From contig NZ_SWJG01000001.1 of assembly GCF_005870035.1 (NCBI RefSeq), forward strand, positions 607,639 to 671,638: a DNA stretch of 64,000 bases. The letters are read 5' to 3'. Shown here piece by piece: positions 53,492-62,523 of this stretch; position 1 is the stretch's first letter, and every line of letters starts with the position of its first letter. The stretch is from Spirosoma lacussanchae. Its GTDB lineage: Bacteria; Bacteroidota; Bacteroidia; Cytophagales; Spirosomataceae. Below the pieces are notes generated by a model. The model searched no databases and was not told the origin of the DNA. It was given only the letters and a program-made list of their open reading frames with translations. The position numbers were made by a program, and so were the translations under genes.

Positions 53492-54199
53492 TCACAGGTT
53501 TTTATCGAGCAGGTCGGTCAGGTAAGCAGCCGATTGCAGGCCGATCAGTCGCTCGGTCAGCTTACCCTGTTTGAGCAGAAGCAGAGTCGGTATTTCGTCG
53601 ACCTGATAAGCCTGCATCAGAGCCTTGCTGGCGTCGGCGTCGGCTTTAACCACCAGCACTTTACCCGCGTATTGGGTTTGCAGCTGCTCCATGATCGGCA
53701 TCATTTTCTGACAGGGCGCACACCAGGGTGCGTAGAAATCGACCAGCACCAGCTGATTGCTGGCCGATAACGCTTTCAGCTCGGCAGGGGTAATGGCTTT
53801 GGCGGTCGGGCTGGCTTTGGCGCCTTCGATTGGTTTTAGTTTGGTGGTCCACTTCAGGTAGCCGCCCTGCAACTCATAGACCGACGCAAACCCCTGTTCG
53901 CGCATTAGTTTGGCCGCTTCGGCCGAGCGTCCGCCCGAGAGGCAGTAGACGTAGACGGGTTTGGTCTTGTCGAGGCTGGCCACGTTCTGGCCAAAAGCGG
54001 GATTTCTGAAATCGAGGTTCGTGGCGCCCGGCAGGTGGCCACCGCCAAACTCGCCGGGGGTTCTGACGTCGAGAAGCTGAGCGCCAGGCGTTTTCTTCAG
54101 CTGTTGCTCAAAGTCATCGGTCGACAGGTTCTGCGCCCGGACGGATGACGGGCCCATCAGGCACAGGAAACAGAGCGAAAGGATAAGGAACCGGTTCAT
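53492..54199 (-). CDS. Rhodanese-thioredoxin fusion protein, exported
   Basis: 235 residues with a signal peptide (cleavage after VRAQ, residue 23). A rhodanese domain spans about 28-122 with the active cysteine C86 in YCLSGGR. A thioredoxin domain spans about 135-235 with W159-C-A-P-C163. A periplasmic fusion of sulfurtransferase and thioredoxin suggests sulfur or thiol transfer in the envelope; the partner is unknown. It is co-directional with the epimerase (10 bases after). Confidence 0.92.
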   Translation of the reverse strand: MNRFLILSLCFLCLMGPSSVRAQNLSTDDFEQQLKKTPGAQLLDVRTPGEFGGGHLPGATNLDFRNPAFGQNVASLDKTKPVYVYCLSGGRSAEAAKLMREQGFASVYELQGGYLKWTTKLKPIEGAKASPTAKAITPAELKALSASNQLVLVDFYAPWCAPCQKMMPIMEQLQTQYAGKVLVVKADADASKALMQAYQVDEIPTLLLLKQGKLTERLIGLQSAAYLTDLLDKNL

Positions 54200-54254
54200 C
54201 AGATTAATTTTTTGAAGGATATACAGCGGCCAGTCTGCTACAGATAAGCCTCAT

Positions 54255-55397
54255 TTATTGCGGAAACTGGCTCTTGTCCAGCCCCGGAATAATCCGCAGT
54301 GCATTCTTGTAATAGATTTTTTTGAGGATCTCGTCGGGCAGTCCCATGCCGTACATACGCCAGAACGCATGGTATTTTTTGTGGTAGGGGAAGTACTCGT
54401 CGTTGGTTTCAAGCACCCGGAAATAGGTAGCGTATTCGCTCGGCACCCAGCTGTCTTTACCGAACAGAATCCGGTCCTGATACTTCTCGAAGAACTGGCG
54501 TGAGGCCCGAGGCTGACGGCCCAGCTCGGCAATGACGGCTCCAATTTCGACGTTCATGTTCGGGAATACCTGCATCAGGCTATCCAGTTTAGCCAGATCA
54601 TTGGGATACCAGCCCATATGTGCGTTGATGAAGGTCGTTTTGGGATGTTTTCGGAAAACGTTGTGCTGCTCGGCAATGAGTTGCTCCCAGGGAACGGGGT
54701 CATTAGGTGAGCGTTTGCGGCCCGCATGGAGCTTAAGTTCGAGCCAGCGCTCGTTGTAGCGATCCATCGGGTCCCAGAACGACTTCGGGTCGGCGGTATG
54801 GATCAGCACCGGAATGCCCAGCTGCCCACATTTGGCCCAGATCGGGTCCAGCCGTGGATCATCGACCCGAATGCGCTGGCCTTTTTCGTCTTTCACGCTA
54901 AAACCCAGCGATTTGTAAATCTTCAGCCCTTTGGCTCCGGCTTTTACGTCAGCCTCGAGCGTTTTTACGGCCTCATCGGTCCAGCCCGCCTTGCCAATGT
55001 CATCGAAGTTGATGTTGGAGAACAGGATGAGCCGTTTCGGATTCGTTTTCTGGATATTGGTGGCCGCTGCGGTAAAGAACCGGGTGTTCTCGGCCACATT
55101 ACCCCAGCCGCGTCCGCTCAGGTTTACCATCACCTGCATGTTGAGGCTGTCCATCTGGGCCACCAGCGGCCGCAGGTCAGCCTTGTCCATCTGAAACTGA
55201 TGGTTGTGCACATCGATAAATGGAAACTTGGCGCGGGTCAGCTTATGCTCGGGTACCTTCAGCGTCGATACCGGATCGTACTCCTCAAATCCCAGCGGCA
55301 TATCGGCCGGTTTCTGAGCCTGCGCAAGCGAGGCATTCAGCACGATGAGGGCGAGGGCAACCATCAGGTAACGCGGTTGTAGAGTTAGATGGATCAT
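54255..55397 (-). CDS. Exported amidohydrolase family protein
   Basis: 380 residues with a signal peptide (cleavage near AQAQ). The amidohydrolase_2 fold shows the N-terminal H-x-H metal motif in FIDVHNHQF, then LILFSNINFDDIG, GAKGLKIYKSLGF, the His in VLIHTADP, INAHMGWYPND, and RILFGKDSW with the catalytic Asp. Family members include decarboxylases and lactonases. The substrate is unknown; secretion suggests scavenging of environmental carbon compounds. Confidence 0.87.
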   Translation of the reverse strand: MIHLTLQPRYLMVALALIVLNASLAQAQKPADMPLGFEEYDPVSTLKVPEHKLTRAKFPFIDVHNHQFQMDKADLRPLVAQMDSLNMQVMVNLSGRGWGNVAENTRFFTAAATNIQKTNPKRLILFSNINFDDIGKAGWTDEAVKTLEADVKAGAKGLKIYKSLGFSVKDEKGQRIRVDDPRLDPIWAKCGQLGIPVLIHTADPKSFWDPMDRYNERWLELKLHAGRKRSPNDPVPWEQLIAEQHNVFRKHPKTTFINAHMGWYPNDLAKLDSLMQVFPNMNVEIGAVIAELGRQPRASRQFFEKYQDRILFGKDSWVPSEYATYFRVLETNDEYFPYHKKYHAFWRMYGMGLPDEILKKIYYKNALRIIPGLDKSQFPQ

Positions 55398-55413
55398 ACT
55401 ATCGGGGTTCTGG

Positions 55414-55890
55414 CTATTTGTAAATAAGCGCTACGCAGTGGGCGGCTATGCCTTCCTGCCGACCTACGAAGCCGAGGTGTTCGGAGGTGGTTGCTTTGAT
55501 GGATATATCGTCTTCGGGAATTTGCATAACCCCGGCCAGGCAGGTTTTCATGGCCGGAATGTGCGGATTCAGCTTCGGCTCCTGCAGCACAACCGTTACG
55601 TCGACGTTCGAGACTTCGTAGCCCGCTTCGCGCACCATCCGCAGCACCTCGGCCAGCAGCACTTTACTGTCGACGCCTTTCCAGCGCGGGTCTTTATCTG
55701 AGAAATGGTAACCGATGTTGCGCATGTTGGCGGCTCCCAGCAGGGCGTCGCACAAGACGTGGCAAACCACATCGGCGTCTGAATGCCCAAAGGCGCCGTG
55801 GGTATGCGGAATCTCAATGCCGCCAAGCCAGAACGGATGGCCTGCTACGAGTTTATGGACGTCGTAGCCCTGTCCGACCCGGATTTTCAT
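55414..55890 (-). CDS. ispF: 2-C-methyl-D-erythritol 2,4-cyclodiphosphate synthase
   Basis: 158 residues, the usual length, starting at the ATG at 55890 that overlaps the M16 peptidase stop (ATGA). Metal ligands and signature are intact: GQGYDVHKL, HSDADVVCHVLCDALLGAA and the C-terminal TTSEHLGFVGRQEGI. The enzyme makes the cyclic diphosphate intermediate of the non-mevalonate isoprenoid pathway. It is expressed with the upstream M16 peptidase from the promoter at 57170-57200. Confidence 0.97.
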   Translation of the reverse strand: MKIRVGQGYDVHKLVAGHPFWLGGIEIPHTHGAFGHSDADVVCHVLCDALLGAANMRNIGYHFSDKDPRWKGVDSKVLLAEVLRMVREAGYEVSNVDVTVVLQEPKLNPHIPAMKTCLAGVMQIPEDDISIKATTSEHLGFVGRQEGIAAHCVALIYK

Positions 55891-57122
55891 GCAACGCGGT
55901 AATATAAAGTCGAACAATTCTCGGGGCGCAGTACCTGCCGGGCCATCTGCTGCACATCGTCGGGCGTGACGGCCTGAATGTGGGCGGCTTCCTGGTTGAC
56001 CAGTTCGGGATCGCCCGCGTTGGCAGCGTAGGCCAGGTTCATGGCGCGGTTCAGCAACTCAACCTCCGAGAAGGCCAGCGTGGCTTCGGCCTGGTTTTTT
56101 ACCTTGGTCAGCTCTTCGTCCGGTACGGCCTGATCGATAAATTCCTGAATAACCGACTCAACAGCCGCGTCGGCTTCTTCGAGCGAAATACCTTCGTTCA
56201 GCGTACCCTGTACGACCAGCAGACCGGGGTCGAGCGACGAGGTAATGTACGCACCTATGTTGCTGAAAAGCGGATTGTCGCGCAGGAGCTTCTGATACAG
56301 ACGCGATGATTTACTGCGGCCCAGCATATCGCTGAGGAGGTCGGTCGTCTGGAAGTTCGGCTCGAAGCGACCCGGCATGTGCCAGGCTTTGTAGAGTGCG
56401 TTGAGCGGCACTTTGGCACTGGTTTCCAGTTTGCGGGCTTCGTGCTGCACCGCTTCCTGCGGGAGCTGCCTCACATAAGGAGCCCCGGCCGGAATGGGCG
56501 CAAACCAGCGGGCACAAAGCTGTTTTACTTCCTCGACGGTTACGTTGCCGGCTACGACCAGGACCGCATTGTTGGGCAGGTAATAGCGGAAGAAAAAAGC
56601 ACGCACGTCGTCGAGGGTGGCGTTTTCGATGTGGCTGATGTCTTTACCGATGGTTGCCCACCGATACGGATGTTGCTGATAAGCCAGCGGGCGCAGCTTC
56701 AGCCAGACATCGCCGTAAGGCTGGTTCAGATACCGTTGCTTGAACTCTTCGATGACTACTTTCCGTTGCACCTCCAGCACCTGTGGATCGAACGACAGAC
56801 TCAGCATCCGGTCCGACTCGAGCCAGAAAGCGGTTTCGAGGTTGGCGGCCGGCAGCGTGATGTAATAGTTGGTGATATCGGGGCTGGTGAAAGCATTGTT
56901 TTCGCCCCCTACGCGTTGCAGCGGCTCGTCGTAGCTCGGAATGTGTTGCGAACCGCCGAACATCAGGTGCTCGAACAGGTGCGCAAATCCGGTCCGGCCG
57001 GGATCTTCGTCGCGCGAGCCGACGTTGTAAAGTATGTTGACCGCGGCCAGGGGAGTGGTGGCGTCTTCATGGACAAACACCCGGAGGCCGTTGTCCAGCG
57101 TAAACTGTTCGTACTGAATCAT
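55887..57122 (-). CDS. M16 family zinc metallopeptidase
   Basis: 411 residues starting at the ATG at 57122, which gives the family N terminus (MIQYEQFTLDNGLRVFVHED); the frame extends upstream to 57200 without support. The inverted zinc motif H-x-x-E-H is in FAHLFEHLMF, with the distal Glu roughly 75 residues later. The C-terminal half is the inactive M16_C domain (GVLSRSYADQ-like LLSDMLGRSKSSRLYQ). The length fits a single-subunit, processing-peptidase-like enzyme. It probably degrades short exported or mislocalised peptides. Confidence 0.92.
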   Translation of the reverse strand: MIQYEQFTLDNGLRVFVHEDATTPLAAVNILYNVGSRDEDPGRTGFAHLFEHLMFGGSQHIPSYDEPLQRVGGENNAFTSPDITNYYITLPAANLETAFWLESDRMLSLSFDPQVLEVQRKVVIEEFKQRYLNQPYGDVWLKLRPLAYQQHPYRWATIGKDISHIENATLDDVRAFFFRYYLPNNAVLVVAGNVTVEEVKQLCARWFAPIPAGAPYVRQLPQEAVQHEARKLETSAKVPLNALYKAWHMPGRFEPNFQTTDLLSDMLGRSKSSRLYQKLLRDNPLFSNIGAYITSSLDPGLLVVQGTLNEGISLEEADAAVESVIQEFIDQAVPDEELTKVKNQAEATLAFSEVELLNRAMNLAYAANAGDPELVNQEAAHIQAVTPDDVQQMARQVLRPENCSTLYYRVA

Positions 57123-57169
57123 GAATGAAAACTTTTGCGTATAGCCCTCGTTAGATAATACGCACTCAA

Positions 57170-57200
57170 CAAAAGTACGGTTCCGGCCGTACAGAATCAA
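57170..57200 (-). promoter_or_regulatory. Promoter of the M16 peptidase-ispF operon
   Basis: On the minus strand TTG (57200-57198), a 20-base spacer and TACTTTTG (57177-57170) match the Bacteroidota consensus TTG-N19/20-TAnnTTTG. It gives a leader of about 40 bases before the ATG at 57122. This is the best complete promoter found in the window. Confidence 0.65.
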
Positions 57201-57210
57201 CCGCTATACG

Positions 57211-58335
57211 TTGACACCGTTCTCTGTACATTTCCGCTTCTTCATCGGGCTCCTGCTGCTGGTTTTGCCCGGACTGGCTCCGGCCCAGGTGCTGACCGAC
57301 CCGGCTGCCCAGCAAACCGTTCAGCGCGTGCTGGACAATATCTACAGCATGGAGTTCACCCAGGCTGATGAACAGATTCGGCAGATTCGCACCCGCTATC
57401 CGCAACATCCTATCGGGCCTATTCTGCTGGCTACCAAGCTGGAACTGCAATACGTACCCATTCACGAGAACCCGGCGGCTAAAGCCCAGTTCATACAGGC
57501 GGTTGGTCAGGGTCTCGACCTGTCGAAGCGCCTGCTCGATCGAAACGACAAGGACCCGGAAGGTATTTTCTTTGCACTGACGGCGCATAGTTATCTGGCT
57601 GCGTTGTACAACAACCAGAACGAAACGATTAAGGCCGTCGGGGAGTCGCGCAAATCGTACGGGTATCTGAAAGATGGGTTCCAGCTCATGGACAAAAACC
57701 CCGACTTTTATTTTACGACGGGTTTATACAACTATTATGTAGAGCGTTACCCCATCGACCATCCGGTTGTGCGGCCGTTTATGGTATTTTTCGATGACGG
57801 CGATATGGCCCTGGGGTTGAAACAGATGGAGATTGCTGCCAAACGGGCGCTGTTCATGCGGGCCGGTGCCAACTATTACCTGGCGCATGTGCTTCTGAAA
57901 CACGAAACCCAGCCGGGCCGGGCGGTTGCGTTTACCAAATACCTGGCCGATAAATACCCCAATAACCCGCTGTTCGGGATGATTAACGCCGAAGCGCTGT
58001 TGCTGGCAGGTCGCTACGCCGAAGCCCGGCCTTATGTACAGCGGCTGAAGCAGATGAGCAACCGGCAACTGCTGCCCCTGGCTGTGTATACGTTCGATGG
58101 AATACTGGCCGAGCAGGCCGACCGCGACGATAAAGAAGCGGCCAGTGCCTATCAGACCGCGCTCCGGCAACCAGTTAATGCGGCTTATACGAAGGAGTAT
58201 CAGGCCATGGCCTATGCTGGCCTGGCCCGCATTGCGGCTCGCAGCAACAACCAGCAAACGGCGAAGCTGTACTACAAAAAGGCGCTGGCCATAGCGCAGT
58301 ACAAATCGCTGATCCGGGAGGCCCGGGGTAAGTAA
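57211..58335 (+). CDS. Exported TPR-like helical protein
   Basis: 374 residues with a TTG start (no ATG suits) and a signal peptide (cleavage near APAQ, residue 26). The remainder is a helical solenoid of TPR-like units: MEFTQADEQIRQIRTRYPQHPIGPILLATKLEL, then AEALLLAGRYAEARPYVQRL and MAYAGLARIAARSNNQQTAKLYYKKALAI. No enzymatic motif. It is divergent to the M16 operon and shares the 88-base intergenic region with its promoter. Confidence 0.72.
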   Translation: MTPFSVHFRFFIGLLLLVLPGLAPAQVLTDPAAQQTVQRVLDNIYSMEFTQADEQIRQIRTRYPQHPIGPILLATKLELQYVPIHENPAAKAQFIQAVGQGLDLSKRLLDRNDKDPEGIFFALTAHSYLAALYNNQNETIKAVGESRKSYGYLKDGFQLMDKNPDFYFTTGLYNYYVERYPIDHPVVRPFMVFFDDGDMALGLKQMEIAAKRALFMRAGANYYLAHVLLKHETQPGRAVAFTKYLADKYPNNPLFGMINAEALLLAGRYAEARPYVQRLKQMSNRQLLPLAVYTFDGILAEQADRDDKEAASAYQTALRQPVNAAYTKEYQAMAYAGLARIAARSNNQQTAKLYYKKALAIAQYKSLIREARGK

Positions 58336-58393
58336 ACAACTCGATTTGTGTACGGAGGCCCCGCGTTGCTGAGTTGATTTCGGTAGCTTCCGG

Positions 58394-60322
58394 TTAGTAG
58401 TCGACCTCCAGGTTGAGGGCCTGACGCAGGTCGTGCAGGGCCGGGTTCTTCTCGGCCAGGTAGTTGTACTTATCCTGCGGGCTGTAAATCATTTTCTTCA
58501 CCTCCTGAAGCCTGACTTCGTGCTCGACCTGTACCTGGCTATTCTGGAGCTGGTTGCGCAGGTAAGTGACCAGCTCTACTTTGAAGTCATTCAGGATGCC
58601 TACCTGTAGCGTATTGTCGAGCGTTAGCCGAACGGTCAGGCTGTCGAGCTCAATGTCGCGGTTCAGAATCAGCTGTTCGCTGGCCGAGTCGTTCTGTTGC
58701 TGGCGGAGCCGGGCAAACGACACCCAGGCTGAACGAAGTTGATCAAAATCAAACGATTTATCGGGCCGCGTAGGAGCTACCGGCGCGTCAGTTTCGGTTT
58801 CTGCTGCTGGCTTTGCCATGGCGGTGGTCAGCGGCACCGTCGACCGGAGCTTGCTGGTAGCGGGTCGCGCGGGCGGAACCAGGGCGGGCTTGGTCGGGCG
58901 GTCGGCGGTAGCGGCAACCGGAACGGGGGCTACGGGCACCGGCTCGACCGGTCGTCGGTCAGGGACGGGGGGCGCATAGGCGGTCGGGCTGGCCGGCTGG
59001 CCGTTGGCGGGCGTTGTCGGGTGGTACCCATTGACGGGTTCACTCGTAAACGGGTGTGACTCGATCAGGACGGGTGGGCTGGGTACGGGGCTATCAGGCG
59101 TGGGCTGTAGCTGGCTGCGGGTCGGTCCGTCGTTTTTTTTTTCGCCGGCGGGGTCTCCGCTGGCAAGGTGGCTGGCTGGGTGTAATCCGCTGGGCGACAG
59201 GGTCGGTATGGCTTCCCAGTCCAGTACGTTGCGCAGGTTGGCCAGTTTCATCAGCCACAGTTCGGTATGCAGCCGCTGGTCTTTGGCCGCTTTGTAGTTC
59301 ATGTCGCACTGACCGCCCAGGCTGAGGGCCGACAGCAGAAACGACATGGGGGCGCGGACTGCCTGGTCGAGGTACTGCCGCCGAACGTTTTCCGTTACCT
59401 GGAGCAGCTGAACCGTGGCCGCATCTTTACAGACAAGCAAGTCGCGGAAGTGGCGGCACAGGCCGACGATGAACTGGTGCCCGTCAAATCCTTTGCGCAA
59501 AATCTCATCAACCGTCAGCAGGCTTTGCGGCAGGTTACCCGCCAGCAGCAGATCGGTCAGTTTGAAGTAGTAGTCGTAGTCGAGAATGTGCAGGTTGTCC
59601 AGCACGTCTTTGTACCGAATGATCCGGTCGGCTGCGAAGGTTACGTTGAGGTCGAACATCGACAGCGCATCCCGCAGACCGCCGTCGGCTTTCTGGGCAA
59701 TCAGGTCCAGCGCTTCCGACTCGGCGGTGATGCCTTCCTGGCTGGCTATTTTGGCCAGGTGACCGGCAATGTGTTCCGGCTGTATCCGGTTGAAGTCGAA
59801 GATCTGGCAGCGCGACAGAATCGTGGGCAGAATCTTGTGTTTCTCGGTGGTGGCCAGAATGAAAATGGCGTAGGCCGGCGGCTCTTCCAGCGTTTTCAGG
59901 AAGGCGTTGAAAGCCGCCGACGAGAGCATGTGCACCTCGTCAATGATATAAATCTTGTACTTGCCCGACTGGGGTGGGTAACGGACCTGATCGATCAGGT
60001 TCCGGATATCCTCAACCGAGTTGTTCGAGGCCGCGTCGAGCTCGTGAATATTGAAGGAAGCATTCTGGGAAAAGCTGACGCACGACTCGCACTGGTCGCA
60101 GGCTTCGCCCTCGGGCGTCAGGTTTTGGCAATTGATGGTTTTGGCCAGAATCCGGGCGCAGGTGGTCTTGCCAACCCCGCGCGGCCCGCAGAAAAGAAAC
60201 GCCGAGGCTAAATGATTGGTCCTGATGGCATTCTTGAGGGTAGTCGTAATATGCTCCTGACCCACGACGGTATCGAAGGTAGCGGGGCGGTACTTGCGGG
60301 CCGAGACCACGAAATTTTCCAT
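58394..60322 (-). CDS. dnaX: DNA polymerase III subunit gamma/tau
   Basis: 642 residues from the ATG at 60322; the longer frame upstream overlaps the channel gene. This is the clamp-loader subunit: Walker A GPRGVGKTT, the zinc module with EACDQCESC and an earlier INCQN, Walker B IIDEVHML, sensor LATTEKHKI. Domains I-III end near residue 375, then a Pro/Ala-rich linker (about 380-505) joins the tau-specific C terminus. At codons 394-397 a ten-adenine run (59142-59133 on the minus strand) could cause slippage and yield a short gamma form. Starts 29 bases after the channel stop. Confidence 0.95.
   Translation of the reverse strand: MENFVVSARKYRPATFDTVVGQEHITTTLKNAIRTNHLASAFLFCGPRGVGKTTCARILAKTINCQNLTPEGEACDQCESCVSFSQNASFNIHELDAASNNSVEDIRNLIDQVRYPPQSGKYKIYIIDEVHMLSSAAFNAFLKTLEEPPAYAIFILATTEKHKILPTILSRCQIFDFNRIQPEHIAGHLAKIASQEGITAESEALDLIAQKADGGLRDALSMFDLNVTFAADRIIRYKDVLDNLHILDYDYYFKLTDLLLAGNLPQSLLTVDEILRKGFDGHQFIVGLCRHFRDLLVCKDAATVQLLQVTENVRRQYLDQAVRAPMSFLLSALSLGGQCDMNYKAAKDQRLHTELWLMKLANLRNVLDWEAIPTLSPSGLHPASHLASGDPAGEKKNDGPTRSQLQPTPDSPVPSPPVLIESHPFTSEPVNGYHPTTPANGQPASPTAYAPPVPDRRPVEPVPVAPVPVAATADRPTKPALVPPARPATSKLRSTVPLTTAMAKPAAETETDAPVAPTRPDKSFDFDQLRSAWVSFARLRQQQNDSASEQLILNRDIELDSLTVRLTLDNTLQVGILNDFKVELVTYLRNQLQNSQVQVEHEVRLQEVKKMIYSPQDKYNYLAEKNPALHDLRQALNLEVDY
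59133..59142 (-). other. A10 homopolymer (candidate slippage site) in dnaX
   Basis: Minus strand GAA AAA AAA AAC in the reading frame (E394-K-K-N397). Gain of one A (or -1 frameshift) reads ...KRRTDPQPATAHA then stop at 59096-59094; loss of one A reads on for about 20 codons to a stop near 59055. Both give proteins of roughly 410-420 residues, the size of a gamma subunit. Confidence 0.6.
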
Positions 60323-60351
60323 ACTGCAAGTTAGCAGGTCGGGGGCGGATT

Positions 60352-61149
60352 TCAAATCTCCGCCCCACAATGTGGACAGCGTTGCCGGGGGCTGCCTTTG
60401 CGGGTTCGCATGTGTTCTGAGAAACCCGATACCAGGATACTGGTTGGTAGTGCAAACAGCATAATACCCATCATAGCCGACAGACCACCAATGAGTTGGC
60501 CCAGGGGCGACACCGGGTAGACGTCGCCGTAACCGACGGTTGTCATGGCGCTGGCTCCCCACCACATCGTAGCCGGAATGCTGCTGAATTTATCGGGCTG
60601 GATGGGGTGCTCTACGTAATACATGACGCTCGATACGATGATGAGCATGAATACCACGAAGGTGAGCACCAAAATCAGCTCTTCTTTTTTATCGTTGATA
60701 ACGGCCACAATGACCCGGAAGGCGTGCGAGTATTTCGAGATGCGAAACAGCCGGAAAATACGGAACAGGCGCAGAATCCGGACCACGGCCAGATCGGTAG
60801 CAAAGAGCGTAAAGTAGAACGGGAAAATAGCCAGCAGGTCGATAATGGCCCGGGTCGAAACAATATACCGAAGCCGTCCCCAGAACCAGTGATGGTACCG
60901 CTCGTTCTCGACGCATACCCACAGCCGGATGAGGTATTCGATCGTAAAGAACCCGACCGAAAACAGCTCAAAGTCGTAGAAAAGCCGTTCGTAGCGCCGG
61001 TTGTACTCGGGCACCGTATGCAAGACGATGGCCAGGGCGTTCAGCGTAATGATCGACAGGAGTACGCTGTTAAAAATCAGGCTAATACCCCGGCGTTTGC
61101 CCGTCGAGGTTTCCAGAATCCGGTAAAGATTTTTGCGGAGGGTAAGCAT
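60352..61149 (-). CDS. Voltage-gated potassium-type ion channel
   Basis: 265 residues from the ATG at 61149. Six membrane segments are visible. The voltage sensor S4 has repeated arginines (VVRILRLFRIFRLFRISK), the pore loop holds the potassium filter TTVGYGD, and S6 follows. It is a Kv-type 6TM channel that assembles as a tetramer. A short tail ends in C258-P-H-C261-G, half of a zinc ribbon. It lies 29 bases before dnaX on the same strand, 54 bases after the MFS gene. Confidence 0.92.
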   Translation of the reverse strand: MLTLRKNLYRILETSTGKRRGISLIFNSVLLSIITLNALAIVLHTVPEYNRRYERLFYDFELFSVGFFTIEYLIRLWVCVENERYHHWFWGRLRYIVSTRAIIDLLAIFPFYFTLFATDLAVVRILRLFRIFRLFRISKYSHAFRVIVAVINDKKEELILVLTFVVFMLIIVSSVMYYVEHPIQPDKFSSIPATMWWGASAMTTVGYGDVYPVSPLGQLIGGLSAMMGIMLFALPTSILVSGFSEHMRTRKGSPRQRCPHCGAEI

Positions 61150-61203
61150 GGCCGTACGGTTGGTCCATCGCAAGCTACGCACCAAATTCCGAACGTGCCA
61201 GAC

Positions 61204-62523
61204 TCACCTGGAGCCAGCTCGCCTTAATGTGAGCAGCAGGAGAGAAGCCGCCCCTGCCGCCAGTAAACCGGCTCCCAGGCCGATGGTCGGGGCCGCCAGA
61301 TACAGCAGGGCATTTCCCGCCAGAAACGTACCCGCAATGTCGCAGAGGTTCACGAAAGCCATGTAGGTGGTAAACTGGGAGCCTTCGACGCCTTTCCGAC
61401 AAATGGCCATCAGAACGGGCATAGCGGCCGCGCTGATGGCCGGGTCCATGAAATAAAGGGCGACCAGCCCCGTCTGGGCCAGCGGCCGCTGTATCCACTG
61501 CGCTGCCAGCAGGTTGAACCCCAGCAGGTAGAGGGCAACCATAAATACCATCAGCACCAGCAGTCGGCGCGCTCCGACCCGATCGGCCAGATACCCGCCG
61601 GTCAGAGCAATGACGGTAGCGACCACCATGCCGTACGTCCCTGTCAGTACCGACAGGTCTTCGTCTTTCCAGCCCAGGTCGTCGATCAGGTGGTGATTGT
61701 AGGCCCGGGCAAAGAGCGATACGCTGGTATAGGCCATCAGTATAGCGCCAAACAGCAGGACGCTCTGTCGGGAGAGAAGCCCTCTGAACAACTCGGTAAT
61801 CAGCCAGCGAAACGTATGGTCAGGCTGCTCAGCCTGTCGGACAACCGGTTTGGGCAGCGACGCGCTGCCATGTCGGGTCCAGGACGGAAACAGTTGATCA
61901 TCGGTTCGTTCGCGAACGAACAGCATCAGCAGGACGCCTGTCAGCAAACAGCCCACCTGCGCCAGGGCCGCTCCATAAAACCCGTACCGGCGCAGGAGTA
62001 CGGCAAAAACGGCCGCTCCGATGCCGGTACCGATAAGAAACCCGGCCCGCATGAAGGCATTGACGCGGCCCCGTTCACCGTCAGGGATAACGGTAATGGC
62101 CATGGCATCGACGCTGGCGTCCTGAATGGCGGCAAATACGCTTCGGGCGCAGAACAACCAGCCCAACAGGCCAATATCGGCCACCGGATTACGTACGGTC
62201 AGCAAGATACAGGAAGCCAGCACCGTTATCAGCTGCGACCCCACCACCCAAGGCTTGCGACGGCCCAGGGGCGAGTGCTGAAAACGGTCGATGAGTGGCC
62301 CCCAGATAAACTGAAACGCCCACGGCAAGCCGATGATGGCAATGAATGAACCAACCCGGTCCGGACTGACCCCTTCGGCCGTAAAATAGTTGGCCAGCGC
62401 CGTCAGGTAGAAGCCCGACGGGATGCCCTGCATGACGTACAGATAGAAAAAAACACCGTAGCGAAGCGGTCGGCTCTGGCTGAGTGTGAGGGCATAAACA
62501 GGCGGGGTGAAAGGCGAGGTCAT
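61204..62523 (-). CDS. MFS transporter, AmpG-like
   Basis: 439 residues with twelve membrane segments in two halves. The start (YVMQGIPSGFYLTALANYFTAEGVS) is the AmpG-type signature, followed by LPWAFQFIWGPLIDRF and the A-motif-like RKPWV. AmpG imports anhydromuropeptides for murein recycling. Together with two dipeptide epimerases and an AONS-like enzyme in the window, a murein salvage role is possible, but the window lacks AmpD, NagZ or LdcA to confirm it. First gene of the minus run MFS, channel, dnaX. Confidence 0.82.
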   Translation of the reverse strand: MTSPFTPPVYALTLSQSRPLRYGVFFYLYVMQGIPSGFYLTALANYFTAEGVSPDRVGSFIAIIGLPWAFQFIWGPLIDRFQHSPLGRRKPWVVGSQLITVLASCILLTVRNPVADIGLLGWLFCARSVFAAIQDASVDAMAITVIPDGERGRVNAFMRAGFLIGTGIGAAVFAVLLRRYGFYGAALAQVGCLLTGVLLMLFVRERTDDQLFPSWTRHGSASLPKPVVRQAEQPDHTFRWLITELFRGLLSRQSVLLFGAILMAYTSVSLFARAYNHHLIDDLGWKDEDLSVLTGTYGMVVATVIALTGGYLADRVGARRLLVLMVFMVALYLLGFNLLAAQWIQRPLAQTGLVALYFMDPAISAAAMPVLMAICRKGVEGSQFTTYMAFVNLCDIAGTFLAGNALLYLAAPTIGLGAGLLAAGAASLLLLTLRRAGSR

